A DNA stretch of 64,000 bases from DATJAJ01 sp035622335 (GTDB lineage Archaea; Thermoproteota; Nitrososphaeria; Nitrososphaerales; Gagatemarchaeaceae): the NCBI GenBank assembly GCA_035622335.1, contig DASPVO010000001.1, forward strand, positions 1 through 64,000, in the 5' to 3' direction. Every line of letters begins with the position of its first letter. The first letter of the stretch is position 1. The position numbers and the translations under genes are program-made. Shown here piece by piece: positions 52,029 to 59,298 of this stretch. The notes beneath the pieces were generated by a model. It saw only the letters and a list, made by a program, of their open reading frames with translations, made no database searches and was not told the DNA's origin.

Positions 52029-53278
52029 ACGACTCTACCAGCGCTTACCGTCCACTTCACCCGCCCGGGGAATCTCTTCCCTTCATATGGAGACCAGCCG
52101 CACTTGCTTCGAACCGAGTCCGCGCTCGCCGTCTCTGGGGAGTCTAGGTCCAAGACAGCAAGGTCGGCCCTGGCTCCGACCGTGATGGAGCCCCTGTCGT
52201 GCAGCCGGAAGAACCTGGCCTGGTTGGCAGACGTCACCATCGACACCGTTGAGGGACTCAGCCCTCTCTTCTTGATCAGCCAGGAGACGATGTTTCCGTA
52301 GTTGTCCAGCCCGGGCACGCCGGCTGCTCCGGACGAGAGCTTCTCTTCCCTCGTGTGGGGAGCGTGGTCCGAGACGAGAAAGTCGACAGAGCCACCGGCC
52401 AGCCCCTCGAGCAACGCCCGTCTGTCGCCATCCGTGCGCAGAGGCGGGTTCGTCCTTAGCATCGGACTTCTCAGCATGTCCCTTCGAGTGAAGAAGAGGT
52501 GGTGCAGCGTCGCTTCGCAGACGACGTTCGCACCAGAGCGCCTCGCTCCTCGGATCAGGTTTAGCGCAGAAGAAGTGGAGACGTGACAGACGTTCACCCT
52601 GACGTCAGCGGAGCATCTCGTCAGCACGGAGAGAAGCTCGCGAACAGCGCCAACCTCTGCCTCCGGAGGCCTGGCGTCCGCGTACCGGTCAGGCGCAGAG
52701 CTCGCCTTGACCTCACTCGACGCGGCATCGATGACCGACTGGTCTTCCGCGTGAACGCTGGCCGGCTTCGAGGTCGACCCGATGACTTCGAGGGCTTCTC
52801 GGAGCTTCGACAGAGGGAATGGAGCGCTACCCGTCGTCTGCGACATGAATATCTTGTAACCCACGACCAATTCCTTGACGGTAGGGATGGCGCTGAGCCT
52901 GTCTCGCCTCACCCCGCCGAAGAACATCACGTCTGCCACTTTCCCCTTCGACAGTTCCGCCTTCCTCGCCAGAGCCTCCCGGGAGTCGGCCGGTTCGGGA
53001 TTGTTCGGCATGTCGAAGAGTGTTGTGACTCCTCCATGCACCGCCGCCATCGTCCCGGTGAGGAAGTCCTCCTTGTGCTCCCACCCCGGTTCTCTGAGGT
53101 GGACGTGAACGTCAATGAAGCCAGGAAAGATGACGCAACGCTCGTCGCGAAGGCGCCTTCCCGCCTTGAGTCCGCTCCTCTTCAGTTCTGCGATCTTACC
53201 GTCCGTTATTCCTATCTGCAGGGGTTCGACTCCGGATGGAGTCGCGGCCAGCCCCTCCACGATGAGGTCGTGCTCCAT
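52004..53278 (-). CDS. pyrC: Dihydroorotase
   Basis: A 424-residue amidohydrolase. FPGFIDVHVHLREPGWEHKE near 51 carries the HxH ligands, HAEDQ near 175, VCHVSTSSAL near 232 and VSDHAPHTREEK near 302 the remaining metal and catalytic residues. The barrel lacks the usual carboxylated-Lys motif context of type I enzymes only where I cannot judge. It is the last gene of the leftward pyr operon, six bases after pyrI. Confidence 0.93.
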   Translation of the reverse strand: MEHDLIVEGLAATPSGVEPLQIGITDGKIAELKRSGLKAGRRLRDERCVIFPGFIDVHVHLREPGWEHKEDFLTGTMAAVHGGVTTLFDMPNNPEPADSREALARKAELSKGKVADVMFFGGVRRDRLSAIPTVKELVVGYKIFMSQTTGSAPFPLSKLREALEVIGSTSKPASVHAEDQSVIDAASSEVKASSAPDRYADARPPEAEVGAVRELLSVLTRCSADVRVNVCHVSTSSALNLIRGARRSGANVVCEATLHHLFFTRRDMLRSPMLRTNPPLRTDGDRRALLEGLAGGSVDFLVSDHAPHTREEKLSSGAAGVPGLDNYGNIVSWLIKKRGLSPSTVSMVTSANQARFFRLHDRGSITVGARADLAVLDLDSPETASADSVRSKCGWSPYEGKRFPGRVKWTVSAGRVVYEDGVAG

Positions 53279-53284
53279 CGCGGC

Positions 53285-53770
53285 CTAGCCCTTCACGTGC
53301 TCTGGGATTCTGTCGAACTCCAGTTGAGTGTCGCAATAGACGCACTGGAGGAGCCTCTCGCCCTTCAGTGTCTTGAACTTGGACTGCAGCGGCTCCCTCT
53401 CTGCGTTCGAGATGCAGAGCAGCTCTGGGCATCTGACCCTGCCCTCGATCGAGTCGGGAACTCGGGGCTCGTACTTTGAGACCTTCCAACGGCTGACCAG
53501 GTTGATGGTCGCGGTGGGGAAGATGAGGCAGAGTATGTCCGCGTCCCTTTCGCCAACTCGCCAGCTGTCGACCTTGATGAGGTCCTTCTTCCCGAGCCTC
53601 TTGCTCGCGACGTTCTGCAGAGTCGCCACGGAGACCTCGGGCTTCGACTTCGCGACAGCGTCGAGCCTCAGGACCTTCAAAGCCAGCTCGGAGCTCCACG
53701 CGGGAAGGTGGTCCACTACCGTCCCGTCCTCGATCTTCCTCACCATCAGGTTCTCCTGTGGCTCTTCCAT
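53285..53770 (-). CDS. pyrI: Aspartate carbamoyltransferase regulatory chain
   Basis: A 161-residue regulatory subunit. The nucleotide domain has GTVVDHLPAWSSELALKVL near the N-terminus and KKDLIKVDSWRVGERDADIL. The zinc domain has RCPELLCISNAEREPL and LQCVYCDTQ, giving the four Cys ligands. CTP/UTP feedback on PyrB is expected. ATG at 53770 abuts the pyrB stop. Confidence 0.94.
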   Translation of the reverse strand: MEEPQENLMVRKIEDGTVVDHLPAWSSELALKVLRLDAVAKSKPEVSVATLQNVASKRLGKKDLIKVDSWRVGERDADILCLIFPTATINLVSRWKVSKYEPRVPDSIEGRVRCPELLCISNAEREPLQSKFKTLKGERLLQCVYCDTQLEFDRIPEHVKG

Positions 53771-54694
53771 CTATCCCAGCACCAATCCTAACAGTGCGGT
53801 CCTGAGGGGTACGCCCGCGGCGGCCTGAACGAAGTACTGCTGATAGGGGGTCCCGTCCACGTCTGTCGAGAGCTCGTCCACCCTCGGGAGCGGATGCATC
53901 ACCTTGAGGCCCTCCTTTCCCTCCTTCAAGAGCGCAAGGTCGACCTGGTAGAGCCCCTTCACCCTCTCGTACTCTGTTGGGTCTGGTATCCTCTCCTTCT
54001 GGATGCGGGTTACGTAGAGCACGTCTAGGTCGCCTATCACGTCTCGTATGTTCTCAGACTTCCTGACCCTCACATTCCTCTGTCTAAGGTAGTGCTCTAT
54101 TTCGCGCCTAAGATTGAGGGCTTCCGGTGCAACGAAGGTGACCTCCACGTCGTAGTTCGCCAGACCGTAGCTCAGCGAGGAAGCCGTCCTCCCATACTTT
54201 AGGTCGCCCAGTATGCCGATCCTCAGCCCGTCTATCTTCCCGAACAGCTTCCTGATGGTGTACATGTCAACCATAGCCTGAGTGGGATGCTCCCTGCTTC
54301 CATCTCCCCCGCTGACCACGGGGGACTTCGAGATCTCGGAGGCATACCTTGCTGCGCCCATCATGCTGTGCCTCATCACGATGCAATCGACCTTGTATGC
54401 ATCGTACATCGCGATCGTGTCGTGGAGGGTCTCCCCCTTCGCCGTCGATGACTTTTCGGGAGAGGAGAAGCCCGTGGTCCTGCATCGGAGCGCGCTGGCG
54501 GCAATCTCGAACGTCGAGTGCGTCCGGGTGGAGGGCTCGAAGAACAGTATCGCGATAAGCTTCCCGTCCAAGGACTTCTGTGGTCCACGGAGCTCGACAT
54601 CCCTGGTGGAATCGAAGATGAAATCGAGCTCCTCGCGAGAGAAGTCTCTCATGCTAATGACGTCCCTCCCTGAGAAGTCTGACCCCTTCGTCAT
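53771..54694 (-). CDS. pyrB: Aspartate carbamoyltransferase catalytic chain
   Basis: A 307-residue transcarbamoylase. The carbamoyl-phosphate loop is FFEPSTRTHSTFE near 53 (STRT kept, the next residue His), HPTQAMVDMYTI near 135, and LYVTRIQKERIPD, MHPLPRVDELSTDVD in the aspartate domain. ATG at 54694 overlaps the pyrD stop as ATGA. With PyrI it should form the regulated ATCase complex. Confidence 0.95.
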   Translation of the reverse strand: MTKGSDFSGRDVISMRDFSREELDFIFDSTRDVELRGPQKSLDGKLIAILFFEPSTRTHSTFEIAASALRCRTTGFSSPEKSSTAKGETLHDTIAMYDAYKVDCIVMRHSMMGAARYASEISKSPVVSGGDGSREHPTQAMVDMYTIRKLFGKIDGLRIGILGDLKYGRTASSLSYGLANYDVEVTFVAPEALNLRREIEHYLRQRNVRVRKSENIRDVIGDLDVLYVTRIQKERIPDPTEYERVKGLYQVDLALLKEGKEGLKVMHPLPRVDELSTDVDGTPYQQYFVQAAAGVPLRTALLGLVLG

Positions 54695-55770
54695 CGCTCC
54701 GAATCAGCCTCCCTCTCGAGCAGCCTCAGCTTCGTCTTCACAGCCAGTAGCGGGTCGGCAATCGCCCCGGTGGCAGATTCAACGGCGTTCGCCCCCGACT
54801 CCAACAGCTCCACGGCATGATCGGGCCCAAGGACGCCTCCGAGCCCCACTATCGTCAGCTCTCGCCCGCCCTTTCTCTGCGACGCCAATCGGGAGACAGC
54901 CTTCCTCGAGTACCCTCTGATGGCCTCCCCGCAGATCCCGGCCCGTCCGCCCCTGTCGGCGAAGACGAGCTCGCCGTGGGCTCCCTTCACCGGCGCTGAG
55001 ATGGAGTTTATGGCGACGTATCCAGTCCTGTCGTCGTAGGTCTCATCCACGAGGGGCCCATAGTCTTCCAGGTATCCCGCCTTCACGAAGATCGGAAAGC
55101 CGCTGCCCACCTCCGACCTCACGGAGTCGACCACCCTTCCGCTCAGTTTCGCGTCCGCGAAGGTGTATCCGCCCTCGCCCGCCGTCACGTTGGGGCACGA
55201 GAGGTTGAGCTCGACGGCATCGGCCCCCGTGCGCCTCGCTCGACCCGACAGGTCAGAGAACTGCTCCAGCATGTCCTCCTCCCCGCTCCCTGACTGGAGG
55301 GTCGCCGTGACGCTCATCACGAAGTATCTGTCGGCCGCGCGCTTGGCTAGCTCACTCGCGTCATGGAACCACACCTCCGGTTCCGGTGTAGGCATGCCGA
55401 GCGAGTTTGTTATCGAACCGGTGAACTCCTGCGATGTGACGAACCCGCTTTCGAAGTCTCCCCTGACGTTGAGAATGTTGGGCATCCCGTGTCCCTTCCA
55501 GCCTCTGTCTCGCATCGTCTTGAAGGTCAGGATGTCGTAGCCGAGGTCCTGAAAGAGTGAGAGCCATGCCAGGTTCGGAGCAGGTCCTGATGCCAGCCCA
55601 ACGGGACTGAGGACCCTCTTGCCGAAGAGCTCAACGGATATGCTCAAGCCGCTCGCCTCCAATTCTCTGACTTCCCTCGACAGAGCGCTAAGCTGTTGTT
55701 TCTCAGGCTCGGTCAGCTGACGCGGGCCGGAATCGAAGTTCTTCCAAAAATCCAGAGAGATGTCGTACAG
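54691..55770 (-). CDS. pyrD: Dihydroorotate dehydrogenase, start codon probably CTG
   Basis: An FMN barrel enzyme oxidising dihydroorotate. SPVGLASGPAPN and ILTFKTMRDRGWKG bind cofactor, ELNLSCPNVTAGEGG near 195 is the active-site loop, and VGLGGVLGPDHAVELLESGA ends the barrel. The first canonical start is TTG at 55662, but coding sequence in family style continues upstream: LYDISLDFWKNFDSGP begins at CTG 55770, giving 359 residues. No ATG, GTG or TTG exists in this stretch in any nearby position. A TATA-like CGATAAAGA is about 40 bases before CTG. The 5' end is therefore tentative; the enzyme call is firm. Confidence 0.85.
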   Translation of the reverse strand: MYDISLDFWKNFDSGPRQLTEPEKQQLSALSREVRELEASGLSISVELFGKRVLSPVGLASGPAPNLAWLSLFQDLGYDILTFKTMRDRGWKGHGMPNILNVRGDFESGFVTSQEFTGSITNSLGMPTPEPEVWFHDASELAKRAADRYFVMSVTATLQSGSGEEDMLEQFSDLSGRARRTGADAVELNLSCPNVTAGEGGYTFADAKLSGRVVDSVRSEVGSGFPIFVKAGYLEDYGPLVDETYDDRTGYVAINSISAPVKGAHGELVFADRGGRAGICGEAIRGYSRKAVSRLASQRKGGRELTIVGLGGVLGPDHAVELLESGANAVESATGAIADPLLAVKTKLRLLEREADSER

Positions 55771-55883
55771 GGGAACGGCGCGTTCCTGCCTGCTTGAGCT
55801 CGCGGTCTTTATCGAAAACCCGCCCTTTCGCTGAATGCTCTTCGATTATAAGTCTGTCTGTCCACCACCAATCCGTACGTCCT

Positions 55884-56702
55884 TCAGAGACCTTCTATGG
55901 CCTTAGTCGCGGAGCCAGGGTCGACACCGATCTCGGCAAACCTTCCAATCAAGAGCCTACGGAACTCAGGGACGAGCTCCGGGTAGCCGAGCCTGAGAAT
56001 GTCAATCCCCTCGGAGAGTGAGATCCTGCCTCCGGAACTCTGGACCCTCTCTGTTATGAAGGAGGGATTTCTTCTCAGGAAGTCTCGGGACCACTCCTCG
56101 GGATCATCGAGGTACTCCGCGATGCTTGACTTCGCCTCTCCACTGATTGAGCCCTGTTCTGCAGCGAGCTCCAGCAAACGCTCGTCAAGAGTTAGCAGAG
56201 ATCCCAATTCTATTCCCTTGGACTTGAGCGCTGCCCTTCCTCCCTGGTCTCTGTCCACCACGACCAGGTATCTCTCCACCGTTCCGCCCGCCTCCGATAT
56301 GGCTTCAACCCACTCCATCGCGCTCGCCCCGTTTGTGATTAGGTCTGCGATGTGCACAAATCGCCGACCATTTGGCGACGGTCCAATCAGCCTCCCTCCA
56401 GCCCCATACCCCTTTGGGGTCTTTCTTACGGTCAGGTGCGGCTTTCCAAGTGCGATGGCGACAGGCACCGAGAAGAACAGGTCTCCGAGTTCTCCCCCCG
56501 AAATGAAGCTGCCCTCAACATCGCCCGCGAGCTCGACGAGCCCATCGACCGCCTCCTTCCACCCCTCGGGGTGTGAAGTCAGCTGTCTGACGTCGATGTA
56601 TACCGGCGAGATCTTTCGAGAAGCGAGGACGAAGGGTTTCTCGTCACTGAACTTGAGCGCTCCCGCGCGTTGCAGAGACCGGGCGAGCCCCTCGTTCTTC
56701 AG
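55884..56702 (-). CDS. pyrE: Orotate phosphoribosyltransferase with C-terminal extension, CTG start
   Basis: A 272-residue OPRT. The canonical N-terminal block KPFVLASRKISPVYIDVRQ lies near 22-40, followed by SFISGGELGDLFF, HLTVRKTPKGYG and the PRPP loop FVHIADLITNGAS near 118. The first ATG/GTG/TTG in frame is GTG at 56468, which would remove 78 conserved residues; the frame is closed by TAA two codons before CTG 56702. CTG overlaps the pyrF TGA as CTGA, just like ATGA, GTGA and TTGA overlaps elsewhere here. About 90 residues beyond the usual OPRT end form a helical tail of unknown role. Confidence 0.9.
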   Translation of the reverse strand: MKNEGLARSLQRAGALKFSDEKPFVLASRKISPVYIDVRQLTSHPEGWKEAVDGLVELAGDVEGSFISGGELGDLFFSVPVAIALGKPHLTVRKTPKGYGAGGRLIGPSPNGRRFVHIADLITNGASAMEWVEAISEAGGTVERYLVVVDRDQGGRAALKSKGIELGSLLTLDERLLELAAEQGSISGEAKSSIAEYLDDPEEWSRDFLRRNPSFITERVQSSGGRISLSEGIDILRLGYPELVPEFRRLLIGRFAEIGVDPGSATKAIEGL

Positions 56703-57535
56703 GGCTTACCACCGGCCATGGCTGTCTCACGCTCGCCGATCAGGCGTCTGCAAGCGACCACGGGATCGGCGCTCGCTGTGATCTCGTGCCCCACGATGGC
56801 CGCTGAGTTCCTTCCCAGTATCGAGTAGACGTCTCCCAACTTGCCCCCCTGCCTCGCCACGCCGGTTGCGAATATTCTACGGAGAGTTATTCTGCGGTAG
56901 TCCTTCATCACCTCTGGCTTGTTCGCTGGCGCCACGTAACCGTCCACCCCAATCTCCTCTCCCAGTAGGAGGATTAGGTCTGAGACGCTCACCTTCCTGC
57001 TCCGCCATCCGGCCTCGGTCAGCTTCTTTTTCCTGAGCTTCTGGACTCGGGTCACCACACCGCTGAAACCAAGCTTCGACAGCCGTGCCTCACCCTCTTC
57101 GTCGAGGGCGTTGTCGAAGAAGAGTCCGGCGCTTGTTTGCGTCATGTTCGGGAGAGTCAGAACCCTGCCGCCCATGGCGTGAGCCGTGTCAACGCACTCC
57201 TGAATGCTGGTCGTCCCCACGATGGTGTGGCAGATCACGTAGTCGACACCCCCTGAGACGGCCGCTTCAACTATGGATCTGTTGGTCCCTGACCACTCCT
57301 TTGCGCCCGATGCCTTGAATCCGATGTCCGCGACCTTCAGGTCTGCGATCAAAGGCCCTTGATAGACTGACTTCAAGTCCCTGACAATGGAGACTCCGTT
57401 GGTGATCAGAGTGGGCACGCCCAGCTTTATCGCGTCGACCAGCGGACCGACCTCCGAGGCAAGGGCTACCGCCCTCGCCCTCTCTTTGTCGTCGATCGCA
57501 AGAACTATGGCGTAGTCCCTGACTTCTTTGGTCAC
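56699..57535 (-). CDS. pyrF: Orotidine 5'-phosphate decarboxylase
   Basis: A 278-residue OMP decarboxylase of the longer type. LAIDDKERARAVALA, VDAIKLGVPTLI and the catalytic charge network LIADLKVADIG near 70 are present; LPNMTQTSAG and YVAPANKPEVM follow. GTG at 57535 is 30 bases after the TATA-like GCGTTAAGTC, so the pyr operon starts leaderless. The stop TGA is shared with the pyrE CTG. Confidence 0.92.
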   Translation of the reverse strand: MTKEVRDYAIVLAIDDKERARAVALASEVGPLVDAIKLGVPTLITNGVSIVRDLKSVYQGPLIADLKVADIGFKASGAKEWSGTNRSIVEAAVSGGVDYVICHTIVGTTSIQECVDTAHAMGGRVLTLPNMTQTSAGLFFDNALDEEGEARLSKLGFSGVVTRVQKLRKKKLTEAGWRSRKVSVSDLILLLGEEIGVDGYVAPANKPEVMKDYRRITLRRIFATGVARQGGKLGDVYSILGRNSAAIVGHEITASADPVVACRRLIGERETAMAGGKP

Positions 57536-57561
57536 TCAGGTCACGCCCTTTCCCACCAGAC

Positions 57562-57663
57562 TTAACGCTTGCGACCAACAGCGCTGCGGCTTGAAGCGGT
57601 CGTCATCGACTGGCAGCCGCAGGCGCAGCAGCAACAGCAGCACTCCTTCTCCGTCTGACTCAC
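57562..57663 (-). CDS. 33-residue cysteine-run peptide
   Basis: A GTG-started frame reading VSQTEKECCCCCCACGCQ followed by a basic tail ending VGRKR. Eight of residues 8-17 are Cys. GTG is about 32 bases after GTCAATAAGTAAC, nearly the same as the regulator's box. No family recognised; such a cluster could bind copper, zinc or an Fe-S centre. The CAGCAGCAACAGCAGCA look of the DNA arises from the TGC/TGT codons. Confidence 0.55.
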   Translation of the reverse strand: MSQTEKECCCCCCACGCQSMTTASSRSAVGRKR

Positions 57664-57694
57664 CCCCCAGGCCGGTGCTAGGCGCCGCAGTTAC

Positions 57695-57937
57695 TTATTG
57701 ACCGCATCCGCAGGAGTAGCCCCGGTCGGTCCTTCTCGCGAGACCGTGAAGCACGAGACGACGGAGTATCCTCGAAAGGATCTCTTGGTGGAGCTGGGTG
57801 GATGACTTCAGGCTAGCAAAGGTGACCGTGCCGCCCGATGCGCAGATCGCGTTGCAGACCTCGGACTCTCGGACGGTCAGCTGGACGCAATCTCCACCCG
57901 AGCAGTCGGGCCAGCACCCGCTCTTCAAGGGGATCAT
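57695..57937 (-). CDS. Small winged-helix regulator with Cys-rich ends
   Basis: An 80-residue protein. The middle, LTVRESEVCNAICASGGTVTFASLKSSTQLHQEILSRILRRLVLHGLARR in outline, has the helix-turn-helix and wing spacing of MarR/ArsR-like factors (residues about 20-72). Cysteines cluster at the N-terminus (GCWPDCSGGDC) and C-terminus (YSCGCGQ), hinting at metal or redox sensing. ATG at 57937 is 27 bases after GTCAATAAATACG. It lies between the pyr operon and carAB, next to the cysteine peptide. Confidence 0.65.
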   Translation of the reverse strand: MIPLKSGCWPDCSGGDCVQLTVRESEVCNAICASGGTVTFASLKSSTQLHQEILSRILRRLVLHGLARRTDRGYSCGCGQ

Positions 57938-57956
57938 GGAACAGGAATCGGCCAGC

Positions 57957-57970
57957 GCGTATTTATTGAC
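57957..57970 (-). promoter_or_regulatory. TATA box of the winged-helix regulator
   Basis: Read leftward, GTCAATAAATACGC is centred 27 bases before ATG 57937. Eight of its first bases (GTCAATAA) recur at 57689-57702 before the cysteine peptide. Confidence 0.55.
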
Positions 57971-58075
57971 TAACGATATCGAGAATCCTGGGAACGAGTT
58001 CGTCCGACGCTCGGACTTCCGAGTCCCGGTCCGTCGCGAATCGCCACGGCGTTGAAGAGTTTCAAATCTGCCCGC

Positions 58076-58127
58076 TATCTTTAAATCGGGTTCTCCTCGA
58101 CTGACAATTTCTTAGTAGATAACTAAG
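58076..58127 (+). promoter_or_regulatory. carA promoter with a 6-bp inverted repeat at the start codon
   Basis: A TATA-like CTTTAAATC at about 58078-58087 predicts transcription from near 58110. The perfect inverted repeat CTTAGT (58111-58116) / ACTAAG (58122-58127) then spans the 5' leader up to the G of the GTG start. It could be an operator or a start-site hairpin controlling carAB. Confidence 0.5.
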
Positions 58128-59290
58128 TGTCTAGCAATCCTAGGACTGCCAGACTGCTTCTGCAAGACGGGAGTCATTTCACAGGAGTCGCTTTCGGCGC
58201 AGAGTCGACAAGGGTCGGAGAAGTGGTCTTCAACACGGGGATGGTCGGATACCTCGAGTCCATGACCGACCCATCGTACGCTGGACAGATTCTAGCTTTC
58301 ACGTACCCACTAATCGGGAACTACGGGGTCCCCGCGAAAGGTGCCAGGGACAGCTACGGTCTGCCTCTCCAGATGGAGTCAGAATCGATACAGCCGCGAG
58401 GCATAGCGGTCCAGGAAGCCTGCGCCTATCCGAGCCACTGGGCCTCAGCCCGCACGCTCAGCCAGTGGATGGCCTCCGAGGGAGTGCCTGGCATAGCTTC
58501 GGTCGACACCCGAGCCCTCGTCACGAAGATACGCCAGTTCGGCGTCATGATGGGTGTCATCTCCACGGAGGACCAAGACTACACGAGCCTCCAGACCCTG
58601 CTCTCGAAGGCCGAGAGCTATGATTCCATGAAGCTCGTGGACGGGGCCTCGACAAAGAGCCCCCTCGTCTATGGTGACGGGGATGCCTCAGTAGTGCTCA
58701 TCGACTGCGGTGCCAAGCTGGGGATAGTCAGAAACCTCTTGGAGAGGGGATACAGGGTCGTCAGGCTCCCCTTCAACTCGTCTTACTCTAAGGTGATGTC
58801 TTACGACCCGGTGGGCGTGGTGGTCAGCAACGGCCCAGGAGACCCAGCGCTCTGCAAGGACACGGTCAAGACGGCCGCGCGACTCATAGAGGGGGAGATA
58901 CCGATGCTCGGAATCTGCTTGGGCGAACAGATTGTCGGCATATCGCAAGGAGCCACCACATTCAAGCTGAAGTACGGCCACAGAGGACAGAACAAGCCGT
59001 GCGTCGACCTGACCACTGGGCGGGGGTACGTCACGAGCCAGAATCACGGCTACTCGCTGGACCACAAGTCACTGAAGGAGACTGACCTAACGGCCTGGTT
59101 CATCAACTCCGACGACTTGACGGTGGAGGGGGTGGAGCACAAGAACCGACCCTGCATAGCGGTCCAGTTCCATCCTGAAGCTTCGCCGGGCCCCTACGAC
59201 ACGACGTTCGTCTTCAGCAGGTTCGATAGCGCTATCCAAGAATGGACGGGTAGAGTCAAGGGTGAGGCGATTCGAAGCTTGAGGACATAG
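58127..59290 (+). CDS. carA: Carbamoyl-phosphate synthase small subunit
   Basis: A 387-residue glutaminase subunit. The N-terminal domain has VFNTGMVGYLESMTDPSYAG near 32. The class I glutaminase domain has SNGPGDPALC near 230, the nucleophile in MLGICLGEQIVGISQGA near 262, NHGYSLD near 306 and FHPEASPGPYDT near 346. The residue after LG in the elbow is Glu instead of His, next to the nucleophile motif. It feeds ammonia to CarB, whose gene follows almost directly. Confidence 0.94.
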   Translation: MSSNPRTARLLLQDGSHFTGVAFGAESTRVGEVVFNTGMVGYLESMTDPSYAGQILAFTYPLIGNYGVPAKGARDSYGLPLQMESESIQPRGIAVQEACAYPSHWASARTLSQWMASEGVPGIASVDTRALVTKIRQFGVMMGVISTEDQDYTSLQTLLSKAESYDSMKLVDGASTKSPLVYGDGDASVVLIDCGAKLGIVRNLLERGYRVVRLPFNSSYSKVMSYDPVGVVVSNGPGDPALCKDTVKTAARLIEGEIPMLGICLGEQIVGISQGATTFKLKYGHRGQNKPCVDLTTGRGYVTSQNHGYSLDHKSLKETDLTAWFINSDDLTVEGVEHKNRPCIAVQFHPEASPGPYDTTFVFSRFDSAIQEWTGRVKGEAIRSLRT

Positions 59291-59298
59291 AAAGCGTC

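Noticed and set aside
57625..57650. CAG/CAA-like trinucleotide repeat.
   Set aside because: The repeat is the reverse complement of the TGC/TGT codons of the cysteine peptide, so coding content explains it.
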